64,000 nucleotides of DNA from Pseudomonas putida. GTDB lineage: Bacteria > Pseudomonadota > Gammaproteobacteria > Pseudomonadales > Pseudomonadaceae. Below the pieces are notes generated by a model. It was not told the DNA's origin. It was given only the letters and a program-made list of their open reading frames with translations, and searched no databases. Positions within the stretch are counted from its first letter, which is position 1. Each line of letters starts with the position of its first letter. The DNA lies in the NCBI RefSeq assembly GCF_003228315.1, contig NZ_CP029693.1, forward strand, positions 6,358,501 to 6,422,500, in the 5' to 3' direction. This document shows, piece after piece, positions 43,701 through 51,689 of the stretch. A program made the translations under genes and the position numbers.

Positions 43701-46571
43701 CAGTGCCAGGGCACCGACCCGCGCGACGGCACCCCGGCCTGTCCGAAAGCCAAGAACCATCCGTTCTTCGGCCAGTACGGCCGCGCCGACTGGGTCGGTG
43801 CGCGGACCGCCATGCAACGCTGGTTCGTCGACCCCGTGGTCAACAGCAAAGGCGTGGACCGTGGCCTGGGCACCATCTTTACCCACGACCACCTCGGCCC
43901 ATCGACGCACCAGCAGATCGGCCTCTACGCCACCGTGCTGGCTGAACCTGCAGGTTCCACCTGGTTCCATGCCGAAACCGGCGAGCCGCTGTACAGCGGC
44001 GCGCGCCAGGACGGCGGGCCGACCTCATGGCAGGCGGTGATTTCCACCGGTGACCTGGACGGCGACGGCAAGAACGACAGCTTCCGCGAGTTCTTCCTCG
44101 AATACAGCGACTTCCAGCACGCCTATGAAGCCGGTGTGTACGTGGGCGCAGGTCCCAACGGCGTGCCTAATCCGCAAGCCTTCCCGGCCACCGCCGACAG
44201 CTTCCGCTATGCGATCAACCCGCCGGTGCGCAACAACGCCAGCAGCCTGCTCGACGGCATCCTGGAAGTACAGGGCGGCATGGTGCCCGGTTGCCCGACC
44301 CGGCCATGCCCACAGGCAATCTCGGTGGATGACCCGGGCATGTTCGTGGTCAATTACCGCAACGAACCGCTGGCCCTGCGGGTGTACGACCCGAACAAGG
44401 TCGGCCCGGACGGTAAGCGCGGCATGCAGGCCGACGGCCTGGGCGGCGACCTGGCCTACGCCATGCAAAGCCGTACCGACCGTGCGATCCCGGCGATGAA
44501 CCTGGCGCCGAACCTGATCACTGCGGCCACCGGTCCCACCGGCGGCACCACGCTGTTCCCGCCCCACATCAACACCGGCGGCGCGGAAGCGGGCGATCCG
44601 TTCACCCCGATGCTGCGCACCTACACCGGTGACAACGTGCGGTTGCGGGTGCATGCCGGCGGCCACGAAGAGGAGCACAACGTCACCCTGCACGGCGTGA
44701 AATGGCTGCAAAGCGGTTCCGGTTTCGGCAACAGCTCCAACTCCGGCTGGCGCGCATCGCAGATGATCGGGATCTCCGAGCAGATGGGCTTCATTGCGCC
44801 GGTCTCGATGCTGTCCAGTTCGGCGGCGACCACGGGGGACTACCTGTACTCGATGGACGCTTCGATCGAAGGCTACTGGAGCGGGATCTGGGGCGTGATG
44901 CGCAACTACACCGCGCAACGCAACGACCTGTTCGCCTTGCCCAACAACGCCCGGCCGACCGGCATGCGCAACACCGTGGCGTTCGATGGCGTGTGCCCAC
45001 GGATCGGCGCCAACCCTACCGGCATCGGCACCCGGCCAACCCCGCAGCGCAACTATGAAGTGGTGGCGGCGCTGGCCAACGACATCCTGACCAATCCGCT
45101 GGGCCTGACCATCGGCGATCCGGCCGGCATCGGCCAGCACGTGGGTGGACCGCTGAACCCGGCGGGCGGCACCCTGGTGCTCAACTCGCGCACGGTGAGC
45201 ATTCCACAGGTCACCGTGACCGACCCCGAAGACGGTGAAACCATCACCATCGGCGGGCAAAGCGGGCCGCTGCACGACCCGACCGCGATCCTGTATGTGC
45301 GCAAGGCCGACCTCGACCCGACCACCGGCAAGCTCAAGCCTGGTGTGCCCGTCGAACCGCTGGTGTTGCGTGCGGCCGCCGGCGATTGCATCAACATCAC
45401 CCTGGAAAACCGCCTGCCGAGCGTGATGCCGGACCTGACCCAGACTGCGGTGATGCAAGGCATGGTCAAGCGCGACCGCAACAGCGGCACCGGCTCGACC
45501 ACCTTCAGCAACAACCTGATGCGGCCGTCGAGCCATGTGGGTCTGCATGCGCAATTGCTGGCGTACGACATCACCAAATCCGACGGCACCAACGTCGGTG
45601 CCAACCCGATCCAGACCGTGCCACCACGGGTCGGCAACAGCGGCGCTTACCCGACCCGTACCTACCAGTACTACGCCGGGCACCTGGAGCGTGAAGGCAA
45701 ACCGATCACTCAACTGGGACGCAATGTCGACAACATCAACGCCACGGCGGTGGAGTTCGGCGGCCTGAACATCACCCCGGCGGACGTGATCAAGCAGTCG
45801 CAAAAAGGTTTGGCGGGGGCGATGAGCATCGTGCCGGCTGGCGCGACCTGGGTTGAAGATACCCGCAAGGTCAACGCCACTGTCACGGCGCCGGGGCAAA
45901 CCGCCTACCGCGACTTTGCGATGGTCTGGCAGAAAGCCTTGAACACGCGCTGGGCCAACGGGCGGCCAGTGGAGGGGATTGCCGCGGAAGGTTTCGGCGT
46001 GCCGACTGATCCGCAAGACAACTCCAGCATGGCCATCAACTACCGGACCGAACCGCTGTGGTATCGCTTCGGCCTGGCCCCGGACGCGCCGTTCGGTCAC
46101 GCCGCCGGCTCGGGCTACGGCGACATGACCAACGCGCACATGGCCTACAGCAACGCGCTGGTGGGCGGGGACCCGCAAACGCCAGTGCTGTACGCCAAAC
46201 CGGGGCAGCCGTTCCGTACCCACATCCTGATGCCCACCGGCGGCAGTCGCGGCACCACCTTCCAGCTGGACGGGCATGTCTGGTCGGCCAACCCGTTCCT
46301 GTCGGAGAAGAGCGATACCGGTGGCTACCCGATGAGCAGCCCGGGCGTGGGCTCGGTGAAGTTCGGCTACAACCCGATGTCGATGTACATCGGCGCCCAC
46401 GAAAGTGTGCTGCCGGCGGCGCACTTCAGCTTCATGTTGCCCAGCGCCGGGGGCGTGAACGCGATACCGGGGGACTACCTGTTCCGCGACTACGGGGCCT
46501 ACGGAAACATCTCCGGGTTGTGGGGCTTGTTGCGGGTGACCAACGAGCCGGAACCGGCGCCGGTGCCGTAG
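40743..46571 (+). CDS. mnxG: Giant MnxG-type multicopper manganese oxidase
   Basis: A 1942-residue exported enzyme expected to oxidise Mn(II) to Mn oxides. A signal peptide (to about residue 29) precedes several cupredoxin domains. Copper motifs are visible: 'HIFHLHGHQW' at 480-489 and 'HCHFYPHFAQGM' at 534-545 (type 1/type 3 ligands in one string), 'THDHLGPSTHQ' near 1047-1057, and 'HNVTLHGVKW' near 1310. The start pattern ('LVLRVAAGECLTINL') recurs near 1540 ('LVLRAAAGDCINITL'), so the chain is an internal duplication. Acidic inserts near 125 and 632 (Glu/Asp/His-rich) and a calcium-loop-like 'DLDGDGKND' near 1105 are notable. The ATG at 40743 has GAGG upstream. Confidence 0.9.
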   Translation: MIGIHHVPTIVPWLLLAASVFGIEFAEAAARCERNLVANVVALDQPLMFNRLGAQNVNGMMYALRRDVVDDRNVSLAQGGAAVPGKVSLRPDKRPRPLVLRVAAGECLTINLQNLLAYQANPGSHEGGEEEEGEEEGINVGNNDQFKVDEQVADRHVGFQVNGLQAVNSIDDISSFTGRNANTLILPGATRSYTLYAEREGVFAVSSRGATFGGEGAAGNVANGLFGQVVVLPKGARSYRNTVTEEEMRLATTGRTPAGQPIVDYQARYPQREPWIREGKAGSMIINMVDGNEIISSESDAIVMGSNADGSFPAATYPLEAVGKRNPAIPNRLEPFRDFASQFQDETAATQAFPAYWADPVMAHVLEPTRDSFMINYGSGGMGAEVVANRLGVGPMHDCLSCAYEEFFLSSHTVGDVAMLVDVPANAGLEGITPGQVPRADQIGVKATMALYPSEPSNVNHSYIGDFVKFRNTHNGHEQHIFHLHGHQWLFNPNDDNSDYVDAQGIGPGAGYTYEIANGGSGNRNRVAGDAIYHCHFYPHFAQGMWAMWRVHDVFEEGTKLEVSQQGADGFHSEPYALRSGKPATGARALPDGEIVAGTPIPAVVPLPGKAMPPMPGKVVVIPKIGETLVAANDDDHEEEDDDDGEHHGSGSQAIGSLALVDRSEANRNADGSLKNPGYPFWIGGMETSVGQRPPTPPLDMLDAAKAQSLKASGKALWANLDPNQSGGWDGGLGRHSLDGFSAGGEANTVTTSLDFSKEVTRAKPLYLPEEGTEVEQAAMAFHAKKDHPSYALLPGNQIVARNFRTNGALPVAGAPYYEPCMDDRQKRLTSSAGTGEFNSGERIDGLSFTGSSTFTADRPRIYKAANIQFDAVYNKVGYHFPQARILALWEDAWPVITKQRPPEPLVMRMNTFDCVQYQQTNLVPATYEMDDYQVRTPTDVIGQHIHLPKWDLTAADGSANGWNYEDGVLSPGAVQERIHAIREYNQCQGTDPRDGTPACPKAKNHPFFGQYGRADWVGARTAMQRWFVDPVVNSKGVDRGLGTIFTHDHLGPSTHQQIGLYATVLAEPAGSTWFHAETGEPLYSGARQDGGPTSWQAVISTGDLDGDGKNDSFREFFLEYSDFQHAYEAGVYVGAGPNGVPNPQAFPATADSFRYAINPPVRNNASSLLDGILEVQGGMVPGCPTRPCPQAISVDDPGMFVVNYRNEPLALRVYDPNKVGPDGKRGMQADGLGGDLAYAMQSRTDRAIPAMNLAPNLITAATGPTGGTTLFPPHINTGGAEAGDPFTPMLRTYTGDNVRLRVHAGGHEEEHNVTLHGVKWLQSGSGFGNSSNSGWRASQMIGISEQMGFIAPVSMLSSSAATTGDYLYSMDASIEGYWSGIWGVMRNYTAQRNDLFALPNNARPTGMRNTVAFDGVCPRIGANPTGIGTRPTPQRNYEVVAALANDILTNPLGLTIGDPAGIGQHVGGPLNPAGGTLVLNSRTVSIPQVTVTDPEDGETITIGGQSGPLHDPTAILYVRKADLDPTTGKLKPGVPVEPLVLRAAAGDCINITLENRLPSVMPDLTQTAVMQGMVKRDRNSGTGSTTFSNNLMRPSSHVGLHAQLLAYDITKSDGTNVGANPIQTVPPRVGNSGAYPTRTYQYYAGHLEREGKPITQLGRNVDNINATAVEFGGLNITPADVIKQSQKGLAGAMSIVPAGATWVEDTRKVNATVTAPGQTAYRDFAMVWQKALNTRWANGRPVEGIAAEGFGVPTDPQDNSSMAINYRTEPLWYRFGLAPDAPFGHAAGSGYGDMTNAHMAYSNALVGGDPQTPVLYAKPGQPFRTHILMPTGGSRGTTFQLDGHVWSANPFLSEKSDTGGYPMSSPGVGSVKFGYNPMSMYIGAHESVLPAAHFSFMLPSAGGVNAIPGDYLFRDYGAYGNISGLWGLLRVTNEPEPAPVP

Positions 46572-46572
46572 G

Positions 46573-46826
46573 TGTAGGAGCAAGGCTTGCCCGCGATGGA
46601 GGCACCTCGGTTTTGTGGGGTGGCTGATGACGCTATCGCGAGCAAGCTTTGCTCCCACAGGGCAGAGGGAGGTCGTGCCTTTGTAGGAGCAAGGCTTGCC
46701 CGCGATGGGGGCACCTCGGTTTTGTGGGGTGGCTGATGAAGCTATCGCGAGCAAGCATTGCTCCCACAGGGTAGAGGGAGGTCGTGCTTTTGTAGGAGCA
46801 AGGCTTGCCCGCGATAGGAGCACCAA
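46573..46826. repeat. Tandem 109-bp repeats carrying REP sequences
   Basis: Two full copies and a partial third (starts at 46573, 46682 and 46791) of a 109-bp unit. Each contains a REP pair (TGTAGGAGCAAGGCTTGCCC ... AGCAAGC(T/A)TTGCTCCCAC) plus the linker CAGAGGGAGGTCGTGC-like. Copies differ at a few positions. The array fills the gap between mnxG and the next gene. Confidence 0.93.
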
Positions 46827-46867
46827 GGTTTAGAGGCAGGCACGGATCTTTAATGGAGTGTTTTGCA

Positions 46868-48820
46868 ATGAACAGGACCATCAAATTCGCCAGCTGTGCG
46901 CTTGCCCTCGGGATGGCGTTGATCTGGCTGGGGGTATCGCGCACGACGCCGCCGACCCTGCTTGCCGACGTCGCGTTGCCCAACACCTGGACCGGCCAGA
47001 CCCTTGAACGCGACGGCGTATCGGTGGCCCTCGAAGTGCGTCCGCTGGCCAAAGACGGTGTGCTGCGCGAAGGCGAATTTGCCGATGTGCGTTTCCGTGT
47101 CACCGACAAAGCCTCGGGCCAGCCCTTGGCGGGTGTGGCCCCCGGTGCCTGGGTGGATCCGGAAGTGACCGCCGCCGACCAGGCCCAGGGCCGCGACAAG
47201 AGCTGCAAGTCGCGGGTCAGCACCTTCCTGCGCTCGAACATCGGCGCACGACCGCTGCTCGACCTCAACAGCTACTTCCTGTTGGTGATGAACCGCGATG
47301 CCAGCGTCATGGTGGTCGATCCGTCGGTCTCGGTGGGCGGCATCACCAGCACCATGGCCCGGATCGACATCAAGCAACCGCCGATGGATTGGGTCACCCC
47401 AAGGGACAACAAGCGGGTCTTCGTCTCGATGCCGACTGCTGACGAAATTGCAGTGATCGACAGCGAACAATTCAAGGTGGTCGATTCGGTGGCGGCCGGA
47501 AGCAACCCGGTGCGCGTGGCCCTGCAACCGGATGAACGCCTGTTGTGGGTCGGCAACAACGCCAAGTCCGCCGAGCAATCCGGGGTCACAGTGATCGACA
47601 GCATCAGCCTCAAAACCCTCAAGCACCTGGCCACCGGCGCCGGTCACCACGAAATCGCCTTCAGCAAGGACAGCCGCTTTGCCTTCGTCACCAACCGTGA
47701 TGACGGCACCCTGAGCATTATCGATATCGCCAGCCTGACTTTGATCAAGCAGCTCAAGACCGGTTCGAATCCGTTGTCGGTGGTCTACTCGCCGCTGTCC
47801 GGCGCCGCCTATGTGGCCGACGGCAGGGACGGCACGGTCACCGTGGTCGATGCCGCGAGCCAATCGGTGCGCCGGGTGATCAAGTTGAAACAGGGCCTGG
47901 GGCCGATGGGTTTCAGCGCCGACGGTCGCTTCGGCATCGTGCTCAACACCCTGGAGAATCAGGCCTCGGTGATCGACGCGGCCACCGACTCGCTGATCCA
48001 TGACCTGGACGTCTCCGCCGAACCCTTTCAGGTGGTGTTCACCAAGGCTTACGCCTACGTTCGCGGGCTGGCGTCGTCCAAGGTGACGATGATCAACCTG
48101 GCGTCGCTGGGCGAAGGCCGCAAGCCGATTACCCAGGGTTTCGAGGCGGGCACCCAGGCGCCACGCCTGGCCGGCGACTTGCCACTGGCCTCGAGCCTGG
48201 CGGTGTCGCGGGATGAAAACTCGGTGTACGTGGTCAACCCGGTGGACAACACCACCTACTTCTACGCCGAAGGCATGAACGCACCGATGTCCGGCTACGC
48301 CAATCGCGGGCAAGTGGCGCGGGCGGCGATGGTCATCGACCGCAGCCTGCGCGAAGTCGAGCCAGGGCTGTACAGCGCGCGGATCAAGCTGCCGCCCGCC
48401 GGGCGTTTCGACGTGGCGTTCCTGCTCAATCAACCGAGCATCGTCCATTGCTTCAGCACCGTGGTGGAGGCGAGCAATACGCCTGTGAAAACCGCGGGCG
48501 TGCCGAAGGTGGAGTTCATGCTCGACAAGTCCACCGCAGCGCTGGGCAGCCCCTACACCGTGCGTTTTCGCATCGTCCAGGGCAAACACAAGGCTGCCCG
48601 CAGCGGGGTCAAGGACGTCCAGGTGCGCTACTTCCTGGCGCCCAGTTCACGGCCGCAACTGGTCACCGCGCGAGACGTCGGCGACGGCATCTATGAAGCC
48701 CCGGTCACCCTGGACCAGAAAGGCGCCTGGTACGTGCACGTACGTGCGCCGTCCCTGGGCGCGACCTTTGGCGAGCAGACATTTGCCAGCGTTCGGGTAC
48801 TGCCCGAGCAAGCTCATTGA
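46868..48820 (+). CDS. Exported YVTN-type beta-propeller protein with flanking Ig/YtkA-like domains
   Basis: A 650-residue periplasmic protein with an N-terminal hydrophobic signal or anchor. Residues ~35-100 resemble a small YtkA-like beta domain ('VRFRVTDKASGQPLAGV'). The centre (~125-470) is a seven-bladed propeller of YVTN/cytochrome-D1 type with repeats such as 'RLLWVGNNAKS', 'RFAFVTNRDDGTLSIIDIAS' and 'GAAYVADGRDGTVTVVDAAS'. Residues ~540-640 form a second YtkA-like domain. It has no heme motif. Its place after mnxG suggests a partner in Mn or copper handling. Confidence 0.8.
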   Translation: MNRTIKFASCALALGMALIWLGVSRTTPPTLLADVALPNTWTGQTLERDGVSVALEVRPLAKDGVLREGEFADVRFRVTDKASGQPLAGVAPGAWVDPEVTAADQAQGRDKSCKSRVSTFLRSNIGARPLLDLNSYFLLVMNRDASVMVVDPSVSVGGITSTMARIDIKQPPMDWVTPRDNKRVFVSMPTADEIAVIDSEQFKVVDSVAAGSNPVRVALQPDERLLWVGNNAKSAEQSGVTVIDSISLKTLKHLATGAGHHEIAFSKDSRFAFVTNRDDGTLSIIDIASLTLIKQLKTGSNPLSVVYSPLSGAAYVADGRDGTVTVVDAASQSVRRVIKLKQGLGPMGFSADGRFGIVLNTLENQASVIDAATDSLIHDLDVSAEPFQVVFTKAYAYVRGLASSKVTMINLASLGEGRKPITQGFEAGTQAPRLAGDLPLASSLAVSRDENSVYVVNPVDNTTYFYAEGMNAPMSGYANRGQVARAAMVIDRSLREVEPGLYSARIKLPPAGRFDVAFLLNQPSIVHCFSTVVEASNTPVKTAGVPKVEFMLDKSTAALGSPYTVRFRIVQGKHKAARSGVKDVQVRYFLAPSSRPQLVTARDVGDGIYEAPVTLDQKGAWYVHVRAPSLGATFGEQTFASVRVLPEQAH

Positions 48821-48833
48821 AGAGGACATCGAC

Positions 48834-49490
48834 ATGAACCGATTTGCACATCGTGGACTGCTGACATTCTGCCTGTTGGCCGTTGGTATCGGTCAGGCAA
48901 TGGCTCACTCGGCGGATGAACACGCCGGCCATGACATGTCGACCAAAGGCGCCACCTCGGAGAGCGCTCAGGTCAAGTTCGCCGACGTGACGCTGGTGGA
49001 CCAGAACGGCCAGAACGTCAGCCTGGAAAAAGACCTGGTGAGCAACAAGATCGTGGTCATGAGCTTCATCTACACCAGCTGCACCACGGTCTGCCCGGTG
49101 GTGTCGTCGATCATGGGCAAGGTCCAGCAGAAGCTGGGGGCACGGGTGGGCAAGGAAGTGCAGTTGGTGTCGATCAGCATCGATCCGCAGCGTGACGACG
49201 CCAAGCGCCTGAACGAGTACGCCCGCACCTTCCAGAAGGGGCCGGGCTGGAGCTGGCTCACCGGTACGCCGCAGTCGGTCAACGAAACCCTCAAGGGCCT
49301 GGGCAGTTTCAGCGGTGACTTCAAAAACCATCAACCGCTGATCCTGGTGGGCGATGGCAACAGTCGCCACTGGACCCGCTATTACGGCTTCACCGACCCT
49401 GCGGTACTCAGCCGCCAGGTCGAGAAACTCAGCGGCGAACGCAACGTCCACGCCAAGCACACAGCCATCGCCATGGAGCAGCAGCCATGA
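48834..49490 (+). CDS. SCO1/SenC-family copper chaperone, first copy
   Basis: A 218-residue exported thioredoxin-fold protein. A signal peptide and a His-rich start ('HSADEHAGHDM') precede the SCO copper site 'SCTTVCPVV' (CxxxC); the distal His is in 'NHQPLILVGD'. SCO proteins deliver copper to oxidases or act as thiol reductants. It starts 13 bp after the propeller gene, and its stop overlaps the second copy (ATGA). Confidence 0.9.
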   Translation: MNRFAHRGLLTFCLLAVGIGQAMAHSADEHAGHDMSTKGATSESAQVKFADVTLVDQNGQNVSLEKDLVSNKIVVMSFIYTSCTTVCPVVSSIMGKVQQKLGARVGKEVQLVSISIDPQRDDAKRLNEYARTFQKGPGWSWLTGTPQSVNETLKGLGSFSGDFKNHQPLILVGDGNSRHWTRYYGFTDPAVLSRQVEKLSGERNVHAKHTAIAMEQQP

Positions 49491-50116
49491 GGGCCCTGAA
49501 CCGAATCACCCTGAGCCTGTGTCTGTGCCTGTTCGGTACGACGGCCTTCGCCCATGAAGGGCATGAACAGTCGGCGCCAGCGGTGGCTGCCGCGCCTGCG
49601 GCACAGCCGGCGGGCGGCACCCGTGATGCCAAAACCTGGTTCACCGACACGCCCCTGCGGGACCAGGACGGCAACACTCTGCGTTTCTACAGCGACGCCC
49701 TGCAGAACCGTGTGGTGCTGCTCAATGTGATTTTCACCAGTTGCAACGATGCCTGCCCGTTGATCACCCAGAAGCTCAAGCAAGTGCGTGAAGTGCTGGG
49801 CGACAAGGCGGACGACATCACCTTTATCTCCCTTACCAGTGATCCGCTGCGCGATACACCGGCGGTACTCAAGGCTTACACCTTGAAGCAGGGCGTCGAT
49901 GGGCCCCACTGGCTTTTTCTTACCGGCGACAAGGCGCAAATGGACCTTGTATTGAGCCGCATCGGCCAGATCGTGCCGACTCCGGAGCAGCATTCGACCC
50001 AGTTGATCGTTGGCGATGTGGCCAACAAGCGCTGGAGCAAGATCCGTCCCGATGCCCCGGCCGCCGCCATTGCTCAGCGCTTGCAGTTGCTGACAATGCC
50101 CGTGGCCGGTCGCTGA
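49487..50116 (+). CDS. SCO1/SenC-family copper chaperone, second copy
   Basis: A 209-residue SCO protein with a signal peptide, a His-containing 'HEGHEQ' start, the CxxxC site in 'TSCNDACPLI' and the His in 'PEQHSTQLIVGD'. It is clearly different from the first copy, so this is not a recent duplication. Tandem SCO genes beside a multicopper oxidase imply copper loading of MnxG (inference). Confidence 0.9.
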   Translation: MRALNRITLSLCLCLFGTTAFAHEGHEQSAPAVAAAPAAQPAGGTRDAKTWFTDTPLRDQDGNTLRFYSDALQNRVVLLNVIFTSCNDACPLITQKLKQVREVLGDKADDITFISLTSDPLRDTPAVLKAYTLKQGVDGPHWLFLTGDKAQMDLVLSRIGQIVPTPEQHSTQLIVGDVANKRWSKIRPDAPAAAIAQRLQLLTMPVAGR

Positions 50117-50125
50117 GTTCGCGCC

Positions 50126-51676
50126 ATGAAAAACGCCCTCATCCTCGGCCTGATGCTCCTCGCAAACGTTGTCCTGACGGCCCAGGCGCTGACGCTGAGC
50201 CCCAGCGAAAGTGCCGGCAAGCGGCTGTACCGCGAGGGTGTGTCGGCCAGCGGTGAGCCGATCATGGCGCGGATCGGGGCGGCGGGCATGTTGTTGCCGG
50301 CGACCAGCCTGCCGTGCGCCAACTGCCATGGCATCGATGGGCTCGGGCGACCTGAGGGCGGGGTGCGTCCGCCGGAGTTGAGCTGGTCGCGGCTGACCAG
50401 CACCTATGGCCAGCAACAGATCAATGGCCGCACGTACCCGGCCTACACCGAGAGCACGCTGGCCCGGGCGGTGCAGGAGGGGCGCGACCCGGCCAACAAT
50501 CACCTGGACCCGGCGATGCCGCGCTTCGTGCTGTCGATGAGCGATCAGCGCAATCTCACCGCGTACCTCAAGCGCCTGGCCGATGACCGCGATCCGGGCC
50601 TGAGCCCCGAGAGCCTGCACCTGGGCACCTTGTTGCCAAGCACGGGAGAGTTGGGCGAGGAGGGTGCCACGGTGGCGGCGGTGCTGCGCGGCAGTGTGGC
50701 GCGCATCAATGAGGCGGGCGGGATTCATGGCCGGCAACTGCGCCTGACCATTCTCGATCCGGGGCCCGACCGGGCCAGCGCCGAGCAGGCACTCAATCAA
50801 CTGATCGAACAGGAGCAGGTGTTCGCCCTGATTGCACCGCTGGTGCCGGCGCTGGATTCGGAACTGGCCTCGCGTCTGGAGCAGGCGGGCGTGCCACTGA
50901 TCGGGCCATTGTCTTTGCAGGGTTCGGCCCAGGCCAGCCGGCAGATATTCGAGCCGCTGCCGGGCTTGCGTGAGCAGATGATCGCCCTGGCCAATTACGC
51001 CGCCGCCAGCCTGCGGGTGCTGCAGGGGCCGACGCTGATCGCCTACCCGGATGAACCCGGCCAGCGCGAGGCGGCGCAAAAGCTCGCCCAGTACCTGCAA
51101 GACCACGCCTGGCAGAAAGTGCACCTGCAAACCTATCAGTCGGCGCAGGACGACCTGCCCCTGGGCTCGCGCTCGGTGTTCTACCTGGGCAGCAGCAGTG
51201 GTTTCAGTCGTCTGGCCGAACGGTTGCAGACGGCGGGGCAGGTGCCTTACCTGTTCGCCGCATCTAACCAGGTGGCGGGCGATCTGCTGCAGGTGCCCAG
51301 CGGCTTTTCCCGGCGGGTGTTCCTGGCGTATCCGTTCGTGCCCGGCGACTGGACCCAGGCCGGACGCATGGCCCTGGCCCAGTTGCGCGAAAAGCAGCGT
51401 CTGGGCGGCGAACACGCGGTGCTGCAGGTGGGCGCGTACAGCTCGATGATGCTGCTCAGCGAAGGCATGAAGCAGGCCGGGCGCGACGCCAGCCGGGAAA
51501 AACTGGTGAACGCCCTTGAAAACCTGCACAACTTCGACACCGGCCTGACGCCGCTGATCAGCTTCGGCCCGGGTCGTCGCCTGGGTTTGAGTGGCGCGCA
51601 CGTGGTCACCGTGGACTTGCCCGACCAGCGTTTCTATCTGGTCGCCCCTTACAAACCCCTTACCGCCATGCCTTGA
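50126..51676 (+). CDS. Cytochrome c fused to a periplasmic-binding-protein domain
   Basis: A 516-residue exported protein. After the signal peptide a c-type cytochrome domain of about 130 residues carries the heme motif 'CANCHG', with a possible Met ligand in 'LDPAMPRFVLSMSD'. The remaining ~370 residues ('LHLGTLLPSTGELGEEGATV', 'QLIEQEQVFALIAPLVPALD') look like a branched-chain amino-acid-type substrate-binding protein (type 1 fold). Joining an electron carrier to a ligand-binding module is unusual. It could accept electrons from the oxidase set or sense a ligand. Confidence 0.85.
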   Translation: MKNALILGLMLLANVVLTAQALTLSPSESAGKRLYREGVSASGEPIMARIGAAGMLLPATSLPCANCHGIDGLGRPEGGVRPPELSWSRLTSTYGQQQINGRTYPAYTESTLARAVQEGRDPANNHLDPAMPRFVLSMSDQRNLTAYLKRLADDRDPGLSPESLHLGTLLPSTGELGEEGATVAAVLRGSVARINEAGGIHGRQLRLTILDPGPDRASAEQALNQLIEQEQVFALIAPLVPALDSELASRLEQAGVPLIGPLSLQGSAQASRQIFEPLPGLREQMIALANYAAASLRVLQGPTLIAYPDEPGQREAAQKLAQYLQDHAWQKVHLQTYQSAQDDLPLGSRSVFYLGSSSGFSRLAERLQTAGQVPYLFAASNQVAGDLLQVPSGFSRRVFLAYPFVPGDWTQAGRMALAQLREKQRLGGEHAVLQVGAYSSMMLLSEGMKQAGRDASREKLVNALENLHNFDTGLTPLISFGPGRRLGLSGAHVVTVDLPDQRFYLVAPYKPLTAMP

Positions 51677-51689
51677 CCGGAGGTCAAAC

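Noticed and set aside
44025..46826. A 933-codon open frame antisense to mnxG, and others at 40848-42398 and 42432-43970 on the minus strand
   Set aside because: They mirror the sense codon pattern of a GC-rich gene, have no ribosome-binding sites, and encode His/Arg/Gly-rich nonsense. The plus strand carries clear multicopper-oxidase motifs.
46573..46826. 109-bp tandem array considered as a CRISPR or phase-variable coding repeat
   Set aside because: Only 2.3 copies, the 'spacers' are the same sequence in each copy, and the array is outside any reading frame.
46850..48589. 579-codon minus-strand open frame opposite the propeller gene; likewise 49382-51805 and 57567-59396
   Set aside because: Antisense shadows of well-supported genes; no recognisable domains and no start signals.
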